Below, one piece after another: positions 32,241 to 43,845 of a stretch of 64,000 bases of DNA. Below the pieces are notes generated by a model that ran no database searches, had not been told where the DNA came from, and saw only the letters and a list, made by a program, of their open reading frames with translations. Positions within the stretch are counted from its first letter, which is position 1, and every line of letters starts with the position of its first letter. The translations under genes and the position numbers were made by a program. This DNA comes from Marthasterias glacialis (lineage: Eukaryota > Echinodermata > Asteroidea > Forcipulatida > Asteriidae). Where the stretch lies: NCBI GenBank assembly GCA_911728455.2, contig OU452221.1, positions 8,627,918-8,691,917 on the forward strand, read 5' to 3'.

Positions 32241-35000
32241 TGGGTGTGTGTGTGTGTGCTCGATTCGCTACCTTGTGGAGTCCTACAACAAAAGGGAAGC
32301 ACAAGAACAGTTGGTCTCCACATGGGAATTCTAAAGAGAAGGAAATTTGTGTACAAAGTCAATGAGAAAATATTAAGTACAGGGACAAAGGAAAGAACAA
32401 TAGAGGTCTCCACAAGGATGCAAAAATGAGAATACCTGTGTTAAAAAGTGCTTGTACATATGCACAGCTGTTTTGAAGGTAATGCATTTTTGAATAGGTA
32501 ACCAGAAGCAGCAAGTGTTGTGTTCATTATGAATAGTTGGGAGCAAACTGATTACACCGTTATTTTGAACTCCAAGAGGTTTTGAATAGTGCAAAAAAAG
32601 GAAAACAAATATCTATTAAAAAAACATTCACAAAAGCGCATCAGGAGTGCTAATAATCACAATGCACTTTCTGTTTAAAATCATTTACCAAACAAGACTT
32701 ACAAATAACTACATCCCCATTCTTCAGGTAAATGCTTTCGACACATTTTCCACTTAGTTAATAAGTTGAAAGCACAAACTACGGCAAGCCAGAGCTCAGA
32801 CAGACGTCTAGATGGAGAGGCGACCACAGCTGACCAGCAGAATAGCTTTACAGTGTGTAACCACAGGATGCACAACGGCCACTGTCAAACACGCAAACTA
32901 ATAATAAAAGTCGTTGACCATATGGTCAACCCCCCCATCAAACACCAACGATTCTAACGGTGCTTCTTTAACACAAAATGTGTCTCTCAGTTTATTATAT
33001 TGGCGTCATCCATCAAACATGTATCCTTGGTCAACCAGAATCTGTGTTTTCCCTTACCCTAGGTACAAATTGAAGTTTTGGTGGTATAAAATTATTTAAC
33101 TCTTTTGAGCTTTACAAAAATTCACCATAATAAATAACAATAATAATCACATATTTCTGTACAACGCTCTTTGTCAAAAAACTGACCGCAGAGCACTTAA
33201 CAAAGGAAGTAAAACAATGAAAAAGTCAAAAAGACGATTTTCACCAAGAAGCACAAATATAGAGATAAAAAACAGCACAGCTGGCACTCTGGTGTACAAG
33301 AAGAGCCCTAAAACACATCATCAAATTCGGTGATACAAGAATACAAAAACATTCAACAGTTTGCAAGGTCAATAGTCAACTTTTCGCAAGGTAATCAGCC
33401 ACAGATTTATTTTTTTAGACAATGTTTCTATCCTTCGGAAGTCACCTTTAGAAGTTCTCTTTTTAAACGTAAAAATTGTGTTTAATTGAATGTTTTTTAG
33501 TGCACACCTGGACAACAATTGAATTGAATTGAATTGAATTGATCAATTAAGTCATCTGTCAAACATGCATCCTTGAGGGTCAATAAGACTGCTTGTTTTT
33601 CTTACTGGGTACAAACTGGAGCAAGTTTGAGTGCTGACTTTTAGTCAATTTGTGACTTAAACCACGCATGCGTGATCTGTTCTTCACTCGCACGCGTCTA
33701 GTAGAGCGACTAGTTAATATAGTAAATTTAAGTCAATGTATGCTTGTTGAGCAGACGATAGGATTTAGCAAGTTAGCACATCATTTTCAAGTTCATTTTC
33801 TATGTTTTTCTCCTCATTTTTCTCCTCATTGTCATATTCAACCAAATCCCTCCGTTATCGTTGAACTACTCATTAATTGTGTCGTAGCACGTGAATTGAC
33901 TAGAGGAACAGTGCTCCGGGGCTAGGCTGATCCAGTTAGACTAGCTAGTCAAACCATGTAGCGTTCGGCTGACATCTAGATCGACTATGGTTAAGTCTAG
34001 TCAACTCTTGTCACCCACCCGAACTAATGCTCCTGGACTTTTGGTGGCCTCTCTTTTGAGCGTTGAGGAGCTTCACCATGTATCATCAGGAGAGATGGAG
34101 TTGGCGGCTGACAGCAAATTTTAATCATGCTGGAACCGAACCCACTTAAACTGAAATACACTCGTATGCCATTCACAATTGTGACAATCTAGAACAAAAT
34201 TGTGTCGTTTCTTTTAGAAAATGCAGAACATCTAACCTCTCAGCGTGTTTACTCAGAAATCCAACTTGAGTACACTCCTCGTCCTGCCAGAGCAAGAACT
34301 GGGCTATACTGCCCAAAGTGCTCCAGATGATGAGGCAAACTGAAGAAGCCACCAGTCATGTGTCATTGCAATGGAATGGTACATGTATTTATAAAATAGT
34401 GTTGCAGCGGGTCAATCTCAGTGTGAGAAAAGGTTCAGCAATTAGTTTTTTTTTTCACTGTGGCAATATGGGGCATTGATTGACAGTGTCCTCCATGACT
34501 GACCACACTTATAGATGGGGAGAAAGGAAGGCGAGGCATGGGTTGAGTTTTAACTACAAGAATAACATATGGAAGATTCTGGTGCAAAGTGGACAATTTA
34601 AAGAGGAGGGCAAATGTTTCAAAGATAATCCGGCTCGATACAAAAATGGAGACAAATTAAAATTTTCATAATGATCGATATGCTCATTTTTTGTCTAACA
34701 CCGTTTAAGTGTAGCAGTTTCTTTTCCCTGACGTACACTTCTCTGGACCCTGGTTCATAACCCCACCTTTGACTGGAGCCCCTCACAAAGAATGAGGTGG
34801 GATGAGTTTCCATGGTAAACATTGGTTTTAACTGAAGGTTCGTCCAATGTTTAAACTTACAAGTGATCTGTAAATCTTTTCTTCCCTTCCTTTTCTTCTC
34901 TTCCTTTTTTGGAGGCTTCCTAGTTTTACTCAAACAAGAAAAACACTTGCACTGGTATATCTACAAAGTAAAGGTTACTCTCACTAACATTGTTTAACCC
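32241..35000. other. Unassigned DNA
   Basis: No gene supported. A pentanucleotide repeat (TTGAA)n lies at about 33515-33541. GTCAAACATG- and CATCCTTG-like phrases recur near 33016 and 33562, suggesting a local duplication. A stretch of CTAGTC-containing words at 33690-34010 resembles 41690-41960 in style. Confidence 0.4.
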
Positions 35001-35092
35001 TAATGGTCCTTTTCCATTGTTCTCAACGATGAAAACAATGGAAAAGGACCGGTCTTTGGGACGCCCGCTATCGTCTCAAAAGTCTCCCATTG
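35001..35092. mobile_element. GGGAGACTTTTG-family MITE, truncated copy
   Basis: The right end CGTCTCAAAAGTCTCCCATTG matches the family terminus. The inner hairpin GGTCCTTTTCCATTGTT / AACAATGGAAAAGGACC is intact. ACGCCCGCTA matches the arm of the copy at 19083. The left terminus is missing. Confidence 0.7.
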
Positions 35093-36026
35093 TTTCTCAC
35101 ACCAAAGGCAGTGAATGAATATATTAAAAATGATGTCCTGATGTGCTCAATTTCATAAAGCTGCCGAAGCAGACCTTTAAATCTGTTAGCACATTAAACA
35201 CACTATTCTAGTGACCTGACCAATGTAACAAACTATGTAAATTACAGACAGTGTTGACAACTTTTACTATCTATATGAACGTTGAGTCTAGCACACACCT
35301 CCACATCCATCCAAGCTCTAAACATAAGTGTTTTTCAAAATTGCACCCTAGTGCTGCAACACTGTGGTGGAAGGGGGAACTTGGCCTGACCCCCACTCCC
35401 CCAGATCATTTAAAAGGTTTGATTTTTAAGAACTCCCTCATTTTAAAGATCAGGTTAAGATGGCTTATCATCATCAGTATAGATATTTCTCAGCAAACGC
35501 CATCTTTGTGGGCAACTTGGCTTTTGGCTTTGAGTCAAGTGTTCTAATTTGTCTACGCAGCCAAGTGGTTAAACGACCAATCATGCAAGAAATTAGATAA
35601 AACTTCAGCATGCTGCACGCGGTATAAACTGAAAAATGATTTATTTGCCTGTAAAGATGGACAACGTTACACTGCACTGTGTGACGTCAAGTGGGAACTA
35701 TCTCCATGTATAGCCATAAATTGTTCACCTGGGTTTCCATTTTTATTGCCTACTTATCCTCAAAAGTGTCAGTGTGAAAACACCCTTTCAAACTAAGCTC
35801 ATATGTTTCAGCAGGTCAGCAGGAGAACAGAGTGGAACCAATGACCACACTTTTATCTTGGCCCTCTTCTACAAACCAGCCCAACACAAGAATTGCACAT
35901 GAACGTTTTTAGTGGAACCATCAACGGCCGTTTTTGAAATCACTGCTTGGGTTTGGGCGTGGACTCAGGCTACGCCCCTTACTTAGAAAACGTGTGCTTT
36001 CCTTACTGGGCTTCAAACAGGCGGAT
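35093..36026. other. Unassigned DNA
   Basis: The start of a TAAGCA-type repeat (CTCAATTTCATAAAGCTGCC) is visible at 35149-35170. No gene seen before the minisatellite. Confidence 0.4.
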
Positions 36027-36243
36027 GGAGCCCAAGCCGGAGCCCAAGCCGGAGCCCAAGCCGGAGCCCAAGACGGAGCCCTAGCCGGAGCCCAAGCCGG
36101 ATCCCAGGCCGGAGCCCAGGCCGGAGCCCAAGCCGGAGCCCAAGCTGGAGCCCAAGCCGGAGCCCAAGCCGGAGCCCAAGCTGGAGCCCAAGCTGGAGCC
36201 CAAGCCGGAGCTCAAGCCGGAGCCCAGGCTGGAGCCCAAGCCC
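36027..36243. repeat. 12-bp minisatellite (GGAGCCCAAGCC)n
   Basis: About 18 units of GGAGCCCAAGCC with scattered single-base changes (for example AGACGG and AGCTGG). Because the unit is 12 bp, frames stay open: one plus-strand frame reads Gly-Ala-Gln-Ala repeats and a minus-strand frame reads Gly-Leu-Gly-Ser repeats. The plus ORF runs 35934-36413, ending in the neighbouring repeat. I see no splice sites or conserved flanks that would make it a gene. Confidence 0.8.
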
Positions 36244-36305
36244 AACCCGTGGTTTTGAAAACGTCCAAAGATGTATTGTTGGTGATTGGTTTCCCTTTGA
36301 TTGTC

Positions 36306-36518
36306 GCTAAGCACATGCCATTGTTAAGCACTATCAGATTTTTGCTTGAGCAAATTTCCCTGCTAAGCAAAAAAAAAAAAAAAAAGAACACAGCAGGGCA
36401 ACAGTCAAAATAGTGTAAACTTAATGGCATTTTGGATGGTAACTAGTTCCTCCTGCTAAGCAGTATTTTTGGTGCCATGCAAAAGTTTCTGCTTTCTATT
36501 GATGAAATTGGGTCCTGG
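36306..36518. repeat. TAAGCA-rich interspersed repeat, copy 5
   Basis: Carries CTAAGCACATGCC, CTGCTAAGCAAAA, GGCATTTTGGATGGTAACTA and GATGAAATTGGGTCC. An A19 run at about 36368-36386 interrupts it. Confidence 0.65.
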
Positions 36519-37756
36519 ATTTAATGGTGACCAAGCTTTACATGATGTGGGGACAGCCGGGTCTTCCCACTGTTTGAACAAAATGAAAGTTCAATAAAAA
36601 GTTCCCCAAAATTACTCCAGATGTCTAACTTTCAGCCCACACAAACATTCCAATCCATCCATGAGTCTTGTTCGATACCAACGTAAAACATTTGGAGAAA
36701 AGACAAATGCTCAACGGACCACAAACTTCACACCAGAATTGACACAGAGGTGAACGTACTGGACAAAAAATACTACTGTAGAGTAGACTTGTGACAATCT
36801 GTGAAGTTTACTTGACATTCTACACATAAATTATCGTAATTGTAGACTAGATTTGGTCACCAGGGACGCCAAATGATCCACAATCCACATATGTTTCTAT
36901 TCTTTTGAAAGAAAGCTTATACTTGTGCATTATTAGTGTCAGCAAAGGAAAAGTTCAACTTTGATTTCACTTTTTCTGGAATAAATCACATTAAATTCCA
37001 AACATGATCAACTTTGTAAGAGTTGTAGTGTAAAGCCATTACTCCTTTTTGCATTTCTAAAACAGGTTTTTTTGTTATGTAAGCAGTTTGCAGCAGGCGT
37101 TTCTTTTTTAAAGATAGTAGAATAAACAGTTTTTAGGTGCTGAAGTTGTTGCGTCTTAATAATTTGAGTTTTCATTTTATCTCAGCATTTCACTCATGCT
37201 GCCCTGTTTTCACTTTTCAACCCCTGGGGTGGTGTGGCAAAGGCATCTGCTCAACTTTAGTAAAGGTCTTGGGTTCGAGTCCCACTGTCTCTTTACAACC
37301 GAACTTGAAAGCGAAGTCATTATTTTTATGTTTTCAATCTTCCTTCACACTGTTTTTCTCTGTGCTTCATTGTTTTTGAAATGGCTTTCTTTGTTACTGT
37401 ATTTGTCAATTTTTTTTTCTTACTTGATGTTTTTCTGTTGCCTGAAGTGCCCTTTCAATTAGTGATTGGAGTTTGATTGATTTGGGGTTATCCTCAGGCT
37501 TAACATACGTCTTATGTGTTTGCTTTTGTCTAGAAACAAATAAATTAAATCAAATAAACATACCATAAATGTTGAACTCACGGTCTTACCCTTGATTGAA
37601 CTATTGGATGTAGGAGCCCTGAGTTTCTTCAGCGAATTCAGGTAATTTTTTTGAGCATCGCTATCTGCGATCAACCAAGACTGTAGGGCCTAGACTGTAT
37701 TAAGGCTGGCTAATTCTTGTGTCAGCCCCTCAGTTCGCCTTCAGCAGCCAGTTCAG
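36519..37756. other. Unassigned DNA
   Basis: A tRNA-like patch at about 37218-37290, with GGTCTTGGGTTCGAGTCCC, may be a SINE head; the A-box side is weak. No gene seen. Confidence 0.4.
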
Positions 37757-38131
37757 CCACTTCGCAGGACACTTGAGTTTTTTTTTTTTTTTTATATCTT
37801 TAGCTTTAGTTCTCTCACTGTGGTGTGTCCGTTTGGCAGTAGCATACAGCTAATAGGTACACCACAGTGACCTGTCATTATCAGAACACGCTCACTAAAT
37901 GTTTTTATACCTTTGAAAAGTCAGACAAGCCATGTCCTATATGCAGGAACATATGCAACGGTAACCTTATTTGTTTTATACCACAGTCTTGAGTTGTCAC
38001 TGGAATTCCTCCCAAGTAACAGCCACTTCGCAGGACACTGAGTATTTTATAAATCATTAACTTTAGTTTTCTCACTGTGGTGTGTCCGTTTGGCAGTAGC
38101 ATACAGCTAATAGGTTCACCACAGTGACCTC
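37757..38131. repeat. Direct repeat, 265 bp apart
   Basis: CAGCCACTTCGCAGGACACT at about 37757 recurs near 38022. Both are followed by a T/A-rich link and then TCTCACTGTGGTGTGTCCGT, TTGGCAGTAGCATACAGCTA and ATAGGTNCACCACAGTGACC. Each copy holds an inverted pair (CACTGTGGTGT / ACACCACAGTG-like), so each unit can form a hairpin. One copy has a T15 expansion. Confidence 0.75.
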
Positions 38132-39690
38132 CTGAGTGACCTCCATTCACCAAACTGAGTGATCCAGACGTGATTTTAAATGTACAACTATTACAAGGAT
38201 ATGCGGAACCCTTTTATGGGATTCCATTCTACTTCATAAACTAGGGCGGTTCATGTAGCATACAGATTTTAAGAATGTTAAAATCAGATGCCCGTTGCAC
38301 TCTGGTGAGGTCGATTTAAATTTTCCATGATTTTGTGAAAGTTTTAAGACTGGGATGAACAAGTTCATAGATGATTGGATTATTTTGGTTTATGAAGTTG
38401 ATACTAAAAGTACACTGAAAAGTAATCCAGCATTATACGCTAGTTTAACTCCAAATTCCCTTCCAAATTAATAACATACATCTTATTCACTACAGAACAC
38501 CTTATTCCTGAAGACACACGGTGTTCCCCTAATGATGCATCCATCTCCCAGGTCAAACACCTTCCCCTATTCTGAATATCTCAAATCTTGTCTGAAACTC
38601 AAAGCACCCCTATTACACCAACTCACTGTAATTAGGCCTGAACCAACCTATTCCCCACAAATGCATATATCAAACCCTGCCCCTCTGAAGAAAGATAATC
38701 CCCATTCCACACCCCCAAAAATGTATCTATATCTTTACTATATCTTCTCAGTAAAAAGAGATATCCTCCTTTTCCCAAACCTTTCCCGATCTTACCCCTC
38801 CGATAGATCATGGAAGTATCTCCATGGAAAAAGACTCCCTCCCAACAAGCCTCCATAAATACAAGACAATAGATGTGTTCGTATCCCATCATCCTCACTG
38901 TGGAGACACGCAGTCTCGTAAACATTTGTTTGCACCTCCCCCCCCCCCCCCAATCCCACACCCATCCTCCCTCCTTGAGGTCCTCCCACGCTAGCCTATA
39001 GTTTACCATCCCCTCTTACAGCTTAAAAGTGCCATTGACCTGGCCGAAGTTAATTAAATAACCTGCTGACGCGCTAACTATCCAGGTGCCCAGATACTTA
39101 TTGCGTGCACAACTTGAGACCCTTGACCTTGAAAACTAGTCTCTTGCATGACTGTTTATATTATATTTATATACTAAGGACCGGTGGGCAGAAACATGTT
39201 ATAGGTGTGTTCTTTTTCGAACTGACCACAATTCATAAGTGCCTGTTAGTTCAAACGCTTTAGAGCTGACGCCACCACTGTACATTTGGCTAAGCAGACA
39301 GTGCTAGGGCCGCCAGCAATATTAACAGATGCTGAATGATGTAATGGGCAGCTGTCTGTAGGATATCAAATCGTTGGTGGTGTGTGTAAAATTGATCATA
39401 GCTACTAATTGGTGATGGAGATTTCAATGTAGAAAGGACAATTGTTTTGATAAGTGTTTTAGCTGACCAAACAGTACATGGCAAACAAATTGCAGCAAAT
39501 GTCCCGCTTTGAATTACAGTAGGGGGGCTGGCTGGTGAAGGGAAAGGTGCTCAAGTTTAATAAAAAAAAACAAAAAAACGCTAATACGAAACAGTTTGTG
39601 CAAAATTCCCACATTAAAAATATAGGTTAGCATGGGAAGAAATCTCAAAAATTAACATCTATTACAATGGTCGCAGTACCCGCTGCTAAT
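38132..39690. other. Unassigned DNA
   Basis: Pyrimidine-rich at 38480-38990, with a C-rich run near 38937-38952. The ORFs at 38532-38858 (plus) and 38632-39009 (minus) arise from the skewed base content. No gene seen. Confidence 0.4.
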
Positions 39691-39887
39691 AGGATTCGAA
39701 CTGCCTCTAGCTGCCGGGTAATCTCGGTAGTCTTGTTGGTAAGACGTCTGTTCTAGAATGCCGGGGGTCGTGGGTTCGAATCCCACCCGAGGAATATGCA
39801 TGTGGATTTGTTTCGCGGAACTCAGGAAAGTACTGAGTAAACAGTGCTCAACACACATCGGTGTATGGGTAAAAACACAAATAATAT
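39691..39887 (+). mobile_element. tRNA-derived SINE (family A), plus copy
   Basis: Leader AGGATTCGAACTGCCTCTAG, A-box region GTTGGTAAGACGTCTG, B-box GTGGGTTCGAATCCCACC and body AACACACATCGGTGTATGGG. Its match to 8974-9245 starts in the leader upstream of the tRNA-like part. This is the copy with the most canonical B-box. Confidence 0.75.
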
Positions 39888-41044
39888 GCACATTAAAAAT
39901 GTTCATAGACACATGCGTACATCATTGTGAAAATGCGTGTAATGTACACATATTACTTGTAGCTGCATATACATGCTCCCACTGGTGCTCTTTGACATTT
40001 GAAGGAATGGAAATATAAGTTAGTAGCGGTATAAATTGGCATTTTATACAGATTTTGAGTTTTTGAAATTTTTATGATTAATGATTTTCAAAATGGAGCT
40101 TGAAACGACCACACGCATGTGACTGTTGCCATACCCACTACACAATAACCTGTACCCTAACCTTTCTAGTGTCTAGTGCATCAACTTTAAGCTCTATGTG
40201 GGTTCGGCTAGTCTAGTGAAGGCATTTAAGTCCTTGGGTAAAATGCAGTTAATACTTTGTTTCTCAGATTGGAAATCAAGAAGAGGTCTCATTTATCGCA
40301 CTATGAGAACTTTTTGTTAGCCTAAGGATCAACACAAAAATTCTTTAAAAAAAAAAGGTAAGGGTTATAATATTATGGGGTTTACACATTCCTTAAAATG
40401 CTAATTTCATTCCCACATGCGAAACTTTTACCAATGAAAAGTACAATGCGCAGCATCTATAATTGTTTTAGGCTTGTTTCGTACTTATTGGATGAAACAT
40501 CCAGCAATTAAATCTATCGAAAATCATGAACTGGCCCCGATTTGGTTTGAACCCAACATCAAACTGTATTCCGGATGGTAGAAAGCATCTTAGGAGATTG
40601 CTTTGTCTGGTGACTGGCTGAAACCAACTTCAAGGTTTCCCCAAAGTCAATGTCAAGGTCAGACTGCCTCTCACTACAGACCAATTAAAACCAGACAAAT
40701 GAACTTCCCATGAATGAAACAACTGGGTAGGACAATCTCATTCCATTCACACTTGGATGAACTTTTTTCATGGGGCTGATTTGCCCAAATTATTCACCCA
40801 AAGGTTCATCCCTGGTATTTAAGTTCAAACGGAGCCAGACTAATGAGTTTCACATCACCCAGGCACAAGATTGGTCTCGGCCAGAGTCTTGATCACTGGA
40901 ATTTCCGGGGGGGGGGGAGGGGGAGGGGGTGTTTAAAAAATGCTGCCTACAAAAACTCTTGCCTACCATCATCAGGGTTTGCCCTTAATTTGTTCAAAGA
41001 CTACCCAGTGGGACCATTCAGCTTGTCTTTTTGTTATTTATTTC
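39888..41044. other. Unassigned DNA
   Basis: No gene seen. A G-rich tract (GGGGGGGGGAGGGGGAGGGG) lies at about 40908-40929. Confidence 0.4.
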
Positions 41045-41250
41045 ATTCACACATCCAACAGCACCACTAATAACAGGGTGGTGAATGTTCAGTTTTAAAT
41101 GTGGGAGAAAAACCCACTCATGAGGGAAAGCCCAGGTGATCAGGTAGGGACTGAAAACCCGATCCACATGCAAGGTTCCGGTCCGAGGTGGGATTTGAAC
41201 CGGGGTTCATAGAGGTGAAAGGCAGGGCAAGAAACCACTGAGCCAGCCTG
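41045..41250 (-). mobile_element. tRNA-like SINE (family D), minus
   Basis: The minus strand has a head at about 41248-41180 with B-box CCGGTTCAAATCCCACC. Body words are ACCTGATCACCTGGGC, CATGAGTGGGTTTTTCTCCC and GTGGTGCTGTTGGATGTGTG. The word order matches 17060-17305. Confidence 0.65.
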
Positions 41251-41268
41251 ATCATTTTCCCTAGTCCG

Positions 41269-41452
41269 CAAGCTTCAGGTTGAGTGGCTTCTGACCGGCA
41301 CCCCGAACAAAGATACTGACAAAATAGGAAGAACGCCAACATCAAGGCTGGATAGCTCAGTTGGTAGAGCACCCGTACGTTAATCCAGGGATCACAAGTT
41401 CACGTCCCGCTTCAGTCCATTTTTCTTTGTTTACCCCAAACTTTAAGTTCAC
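41269..41452 (+). mobile_element. tRNA-derived SINE (family B), copy 2
   Basis: Leader AGCTTCAGGTTGAGTGGCTT, then GGCACCCCGAACAAAGATAC. The tRNA-like segment at 41346-41416 has a good A-box, GATAGCTCAGTTGGTAGAGC, and a weakened B-box, ACAAGTTCACGTCCCGC. The A-box half looks like a Lys-type tRNA. The tail TTGTTTACCCCAAACTTTAA matches the other copies. Confidence 0.75.
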
Positions 41453-42162
41453 ATTTCATACTAAACAGGGATGCTTTTCAACACTGATCTAGCCATGCAG
41501 GCAGGTGGACCAGGTGAAGAGATATTTAGACTGAACATCAGGGGTATTAACTAGCATTTTGCCAGTGGACCACTATTAAGGGAAAATGCTTCAATAATGA
41601 TTATTTGAATACCTTCATTTTTCTGATAATATCTACAGCTCTGGGTAAGTTCGCTCAAGGACCCATGGTTAACTAGCGGTTGGTTAGTGACGTACTGTAG
41701 TGCATGTGCACTTAAGCTGAAGTGTGAACGACTCTATAGTCATGTCCAGTCAACGCGCCCATGAAAAAACGATGAAATCAAAGTTATCACTTTTCTGATA
41801 ACAGGTCCCCTCTGCACTGTGCTTATGAAACGACTGTTCGTAATCAGCGATGGGATCAACCTTGATAGGCATGTCGCGAATAGTTGACTAGACTAGTCCA
41901 ATCACCGTTGACGAGCATGAGTTCAATCACAGTTAGTCCGACTATGGTTAACTACAGTCCTTGATCGAACATGCTCTCTCTCTGTGTTTCTGTATGAAGC
42001 CCAACCACCACCACAAGACAAACTAACTTCCCATGAGACTGGGCAGGCCAACCTTGTTTTGCCGAAAAAAACATCACCCTATAAAACCGTCATGGTTTGA
42101 AATTTTGTGACTAAGGTATTTAATCCAAACCAGAAAGTGAATTCCTAGTGAGTTACCAAACT
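41453..42162. other. Possible diverged palindromic element
   Basis: TCAAGGACCCATGGTTAACTA at 41655 and its loose inverse, TATGGTTAACTACAGTCCTTGA, at 41943-41965 could bound a roughly 310-bp element rich in CTAGTC-like words. Matching is partial, so this stays tentative. No gene seen. Confidence 0.35.
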
Positions 42163-42328
42163 GGGCCAACATTTTTACAAAGCTGATAAGCACAACAGGT
42201 TTTGCTTAGCGGATTAGCAGAAACGGGTTACCAGCCAATACACTGTGTAATGTCCATTGCTTGTAAATGGTTCCCTGCTACTTTTTGCAAACACAATGTC
42301 CCGCTTAACAGCTTTTGATACTGGGCCC
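42163..42328. repeat. TAAGCA-rich interspersed repeat, copy 6 (reverse)
   Basis: Begins GGGCCAACATTTTTACAAAG and ends GCTTTTGATACTGGGCCC. It contains TTTTGCTTAGCGGATTAGCA and GGTTACCAGCCAATACACTG, the core in the opposite orientation to most other copies. Confidence 0.65.
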
Positions 42329-43020
42329 TGGGCACGACTTCCATAAACCTGTTCACCTACTGACATACATTTACTGGGTTGATGTACTACCAACGTGGTC
42401 TACAAAACACAGTTGTTTTCAACATTATTTTTTGAAGCTGCGTCTGCGCAAAACACCACATGTTCGTCCGGCAGCACCCATTAAGATTGGGTGCCAAAGT
42501 ACCGTGAAGGTTGGCTCCTACCAAGTGCCTTTTTTCAATTTCCTTCTAGCTGTATCTGATGTTGCAGACAGGAACACTGGGTGTGTGTGCTCCACTTGAA
42601 CTGGGCATATTACTGACGCACAGTTAGAGAGTGTTTGACTGTACCACGGTTGAGCCAAGATATAGGGTACTCTTACAGGAGGAAGAGGCTCTTACACATG
42701 CTTCCCCTTCCCGACCCATTCCCCACCCCCCTCCCACATACAGCTAGGGACTGGTTGATGATGTCAAAGTGGCACACCGTACAACCTAGTTTTATAAACC
42801 CTGTGTCAAATATTCAAATACAGACCCATGATATGATCTATTGACTCTGAAGCAATGTGATAAAGATTGAAAGCTGTAATCCAAGGCAGGGGTGTGACTT
42901 TACAAACAATGAGAAAACCCCGAAAATTAGGAATCAGTCCCCTCTTGGAGTAGCCAAACTAACAGGAGTCTCACAGTGCTAATATTTTTTATTTACCACT
43001 GGTATGCAGGGCTATGTTTG
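42329..43020. other. No feature recognised
   Basis: Short ORFs only; a C/T-rich patch at 42700-42735. No gene seen. Confidence 0.4.
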
Positions 43021-43024
43021 AATT

Positions 43025-43681
43025 ATGTAACTCAATTACATAGTACCTTGTAAGGGTTTACTAGGTGATGATGCACAATCTACTTCTTACAGTGGCTTAA
43101 AAGGGGGTGGGGGCAGAGTGGGCGGGAGCCCCCCTCCCCTAACCCTTGCCCCCTCTGTAATGAGCTCAAAAAAATTCACAAATGATTGGTTCAATACATT
43201 AAATAGCCCCCCCCCTAAAAAAAACAAACAAACAAACAAACAAAAAACCAAACAAACAAAAAAACCAAACAAACAAAAAAACCAAACAAAAAACAAACAA
43301 AAAGACAAAAAACAAACAAAAAACAAACAAACAAAAAACAAACAAACAAACAAACAAACAAACAAACAAACAAATAAACAAACAAACAAACAAACAAACA
43401 ACCCAACAAACAAACAAACAAACAACCCAACAAACAAACAAACAAAACAACCCAACAAACAAAACAACCCAATAAACAAACAAACAAATAAAATAAAACA
43501 ACAATAATAATAATAAATAGATAAAATGCCTTTGCCCCCGCTTGCCTCCCCAAATGAAAATGTCTTGTTGCACCACTGGCTGCCAACCATGCCAGAAACC
43601 CCTTCTCTTAACAGTAAGTGTAAGGGTTCTTTTACAGGGATTACACAACACCGGATGAACGGCTTAATGTCCCCCCCCCCC

Positions 43682-43720
<39 letters not shown>

Positions 43721-43845
43721 ACAAAGCAATTCTAACTGAGTGTCTTTGTACTCAAGGTCACAAGTGACATGACCGGGACCTAAACTCACTGTCTGATAAC
43801 AGAAGAGCTTGAGTCTGATTCATTTGACCGGTCAATCACGACACT
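43025..43845 (-). mobile_element. SINE family C split by an insertion
   Basis: The two outer parts belong to one family C SINE. The part at 43035-43085 (AGTACCTTGTAAGGGTTTAC) matches its 3' end. The part at 43600-43845, with GATTACACAACACCGGATGA and GAGTGTCTTTGTACTCAAGG, matches its body and head. Between them sit a C/G-rich stretch, a CAAA array and a tail, about 520 bp not found in the other copies. A C11-A36 tract at 43672-43718 replaces part of the body. Confidence 0.6.
43218..43500. repeat. (CAAA)n microsatellite with variants
   Basis: CAAACAAACAAA units are interspersed with AAAAACCAAAC and CAACCCAACAAAC variants over about 280 bp. On the minus strand this gives long Leu-Phe-Val-Cys frames in all three phases, the source of several long false ORFs (43087-43651). 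Confidence 0.9.

Noticed and set aside
35934..36413. Gly-Ala-Gln-Ala protein resembling a silk or antifreeze repeat
   Set aside because: It is produced by a 12-bp minisatellite, its end lies in another repeat with a poly-A tract, and the opposite strand is equally open.
38532..39009. Overlapping Pro/Ser-rich and Gly-rich ORFs
   Set aside because: They result from a pyrimidine-rich tract and appear on opposite strands.
43087..43651. Long minus-strand ORFs rich in Leu, Phe, Val and Cys, resembling a membrane protein
   Set aside because: They are the translation of a CAAA microsatellite and stay open in all three phases.
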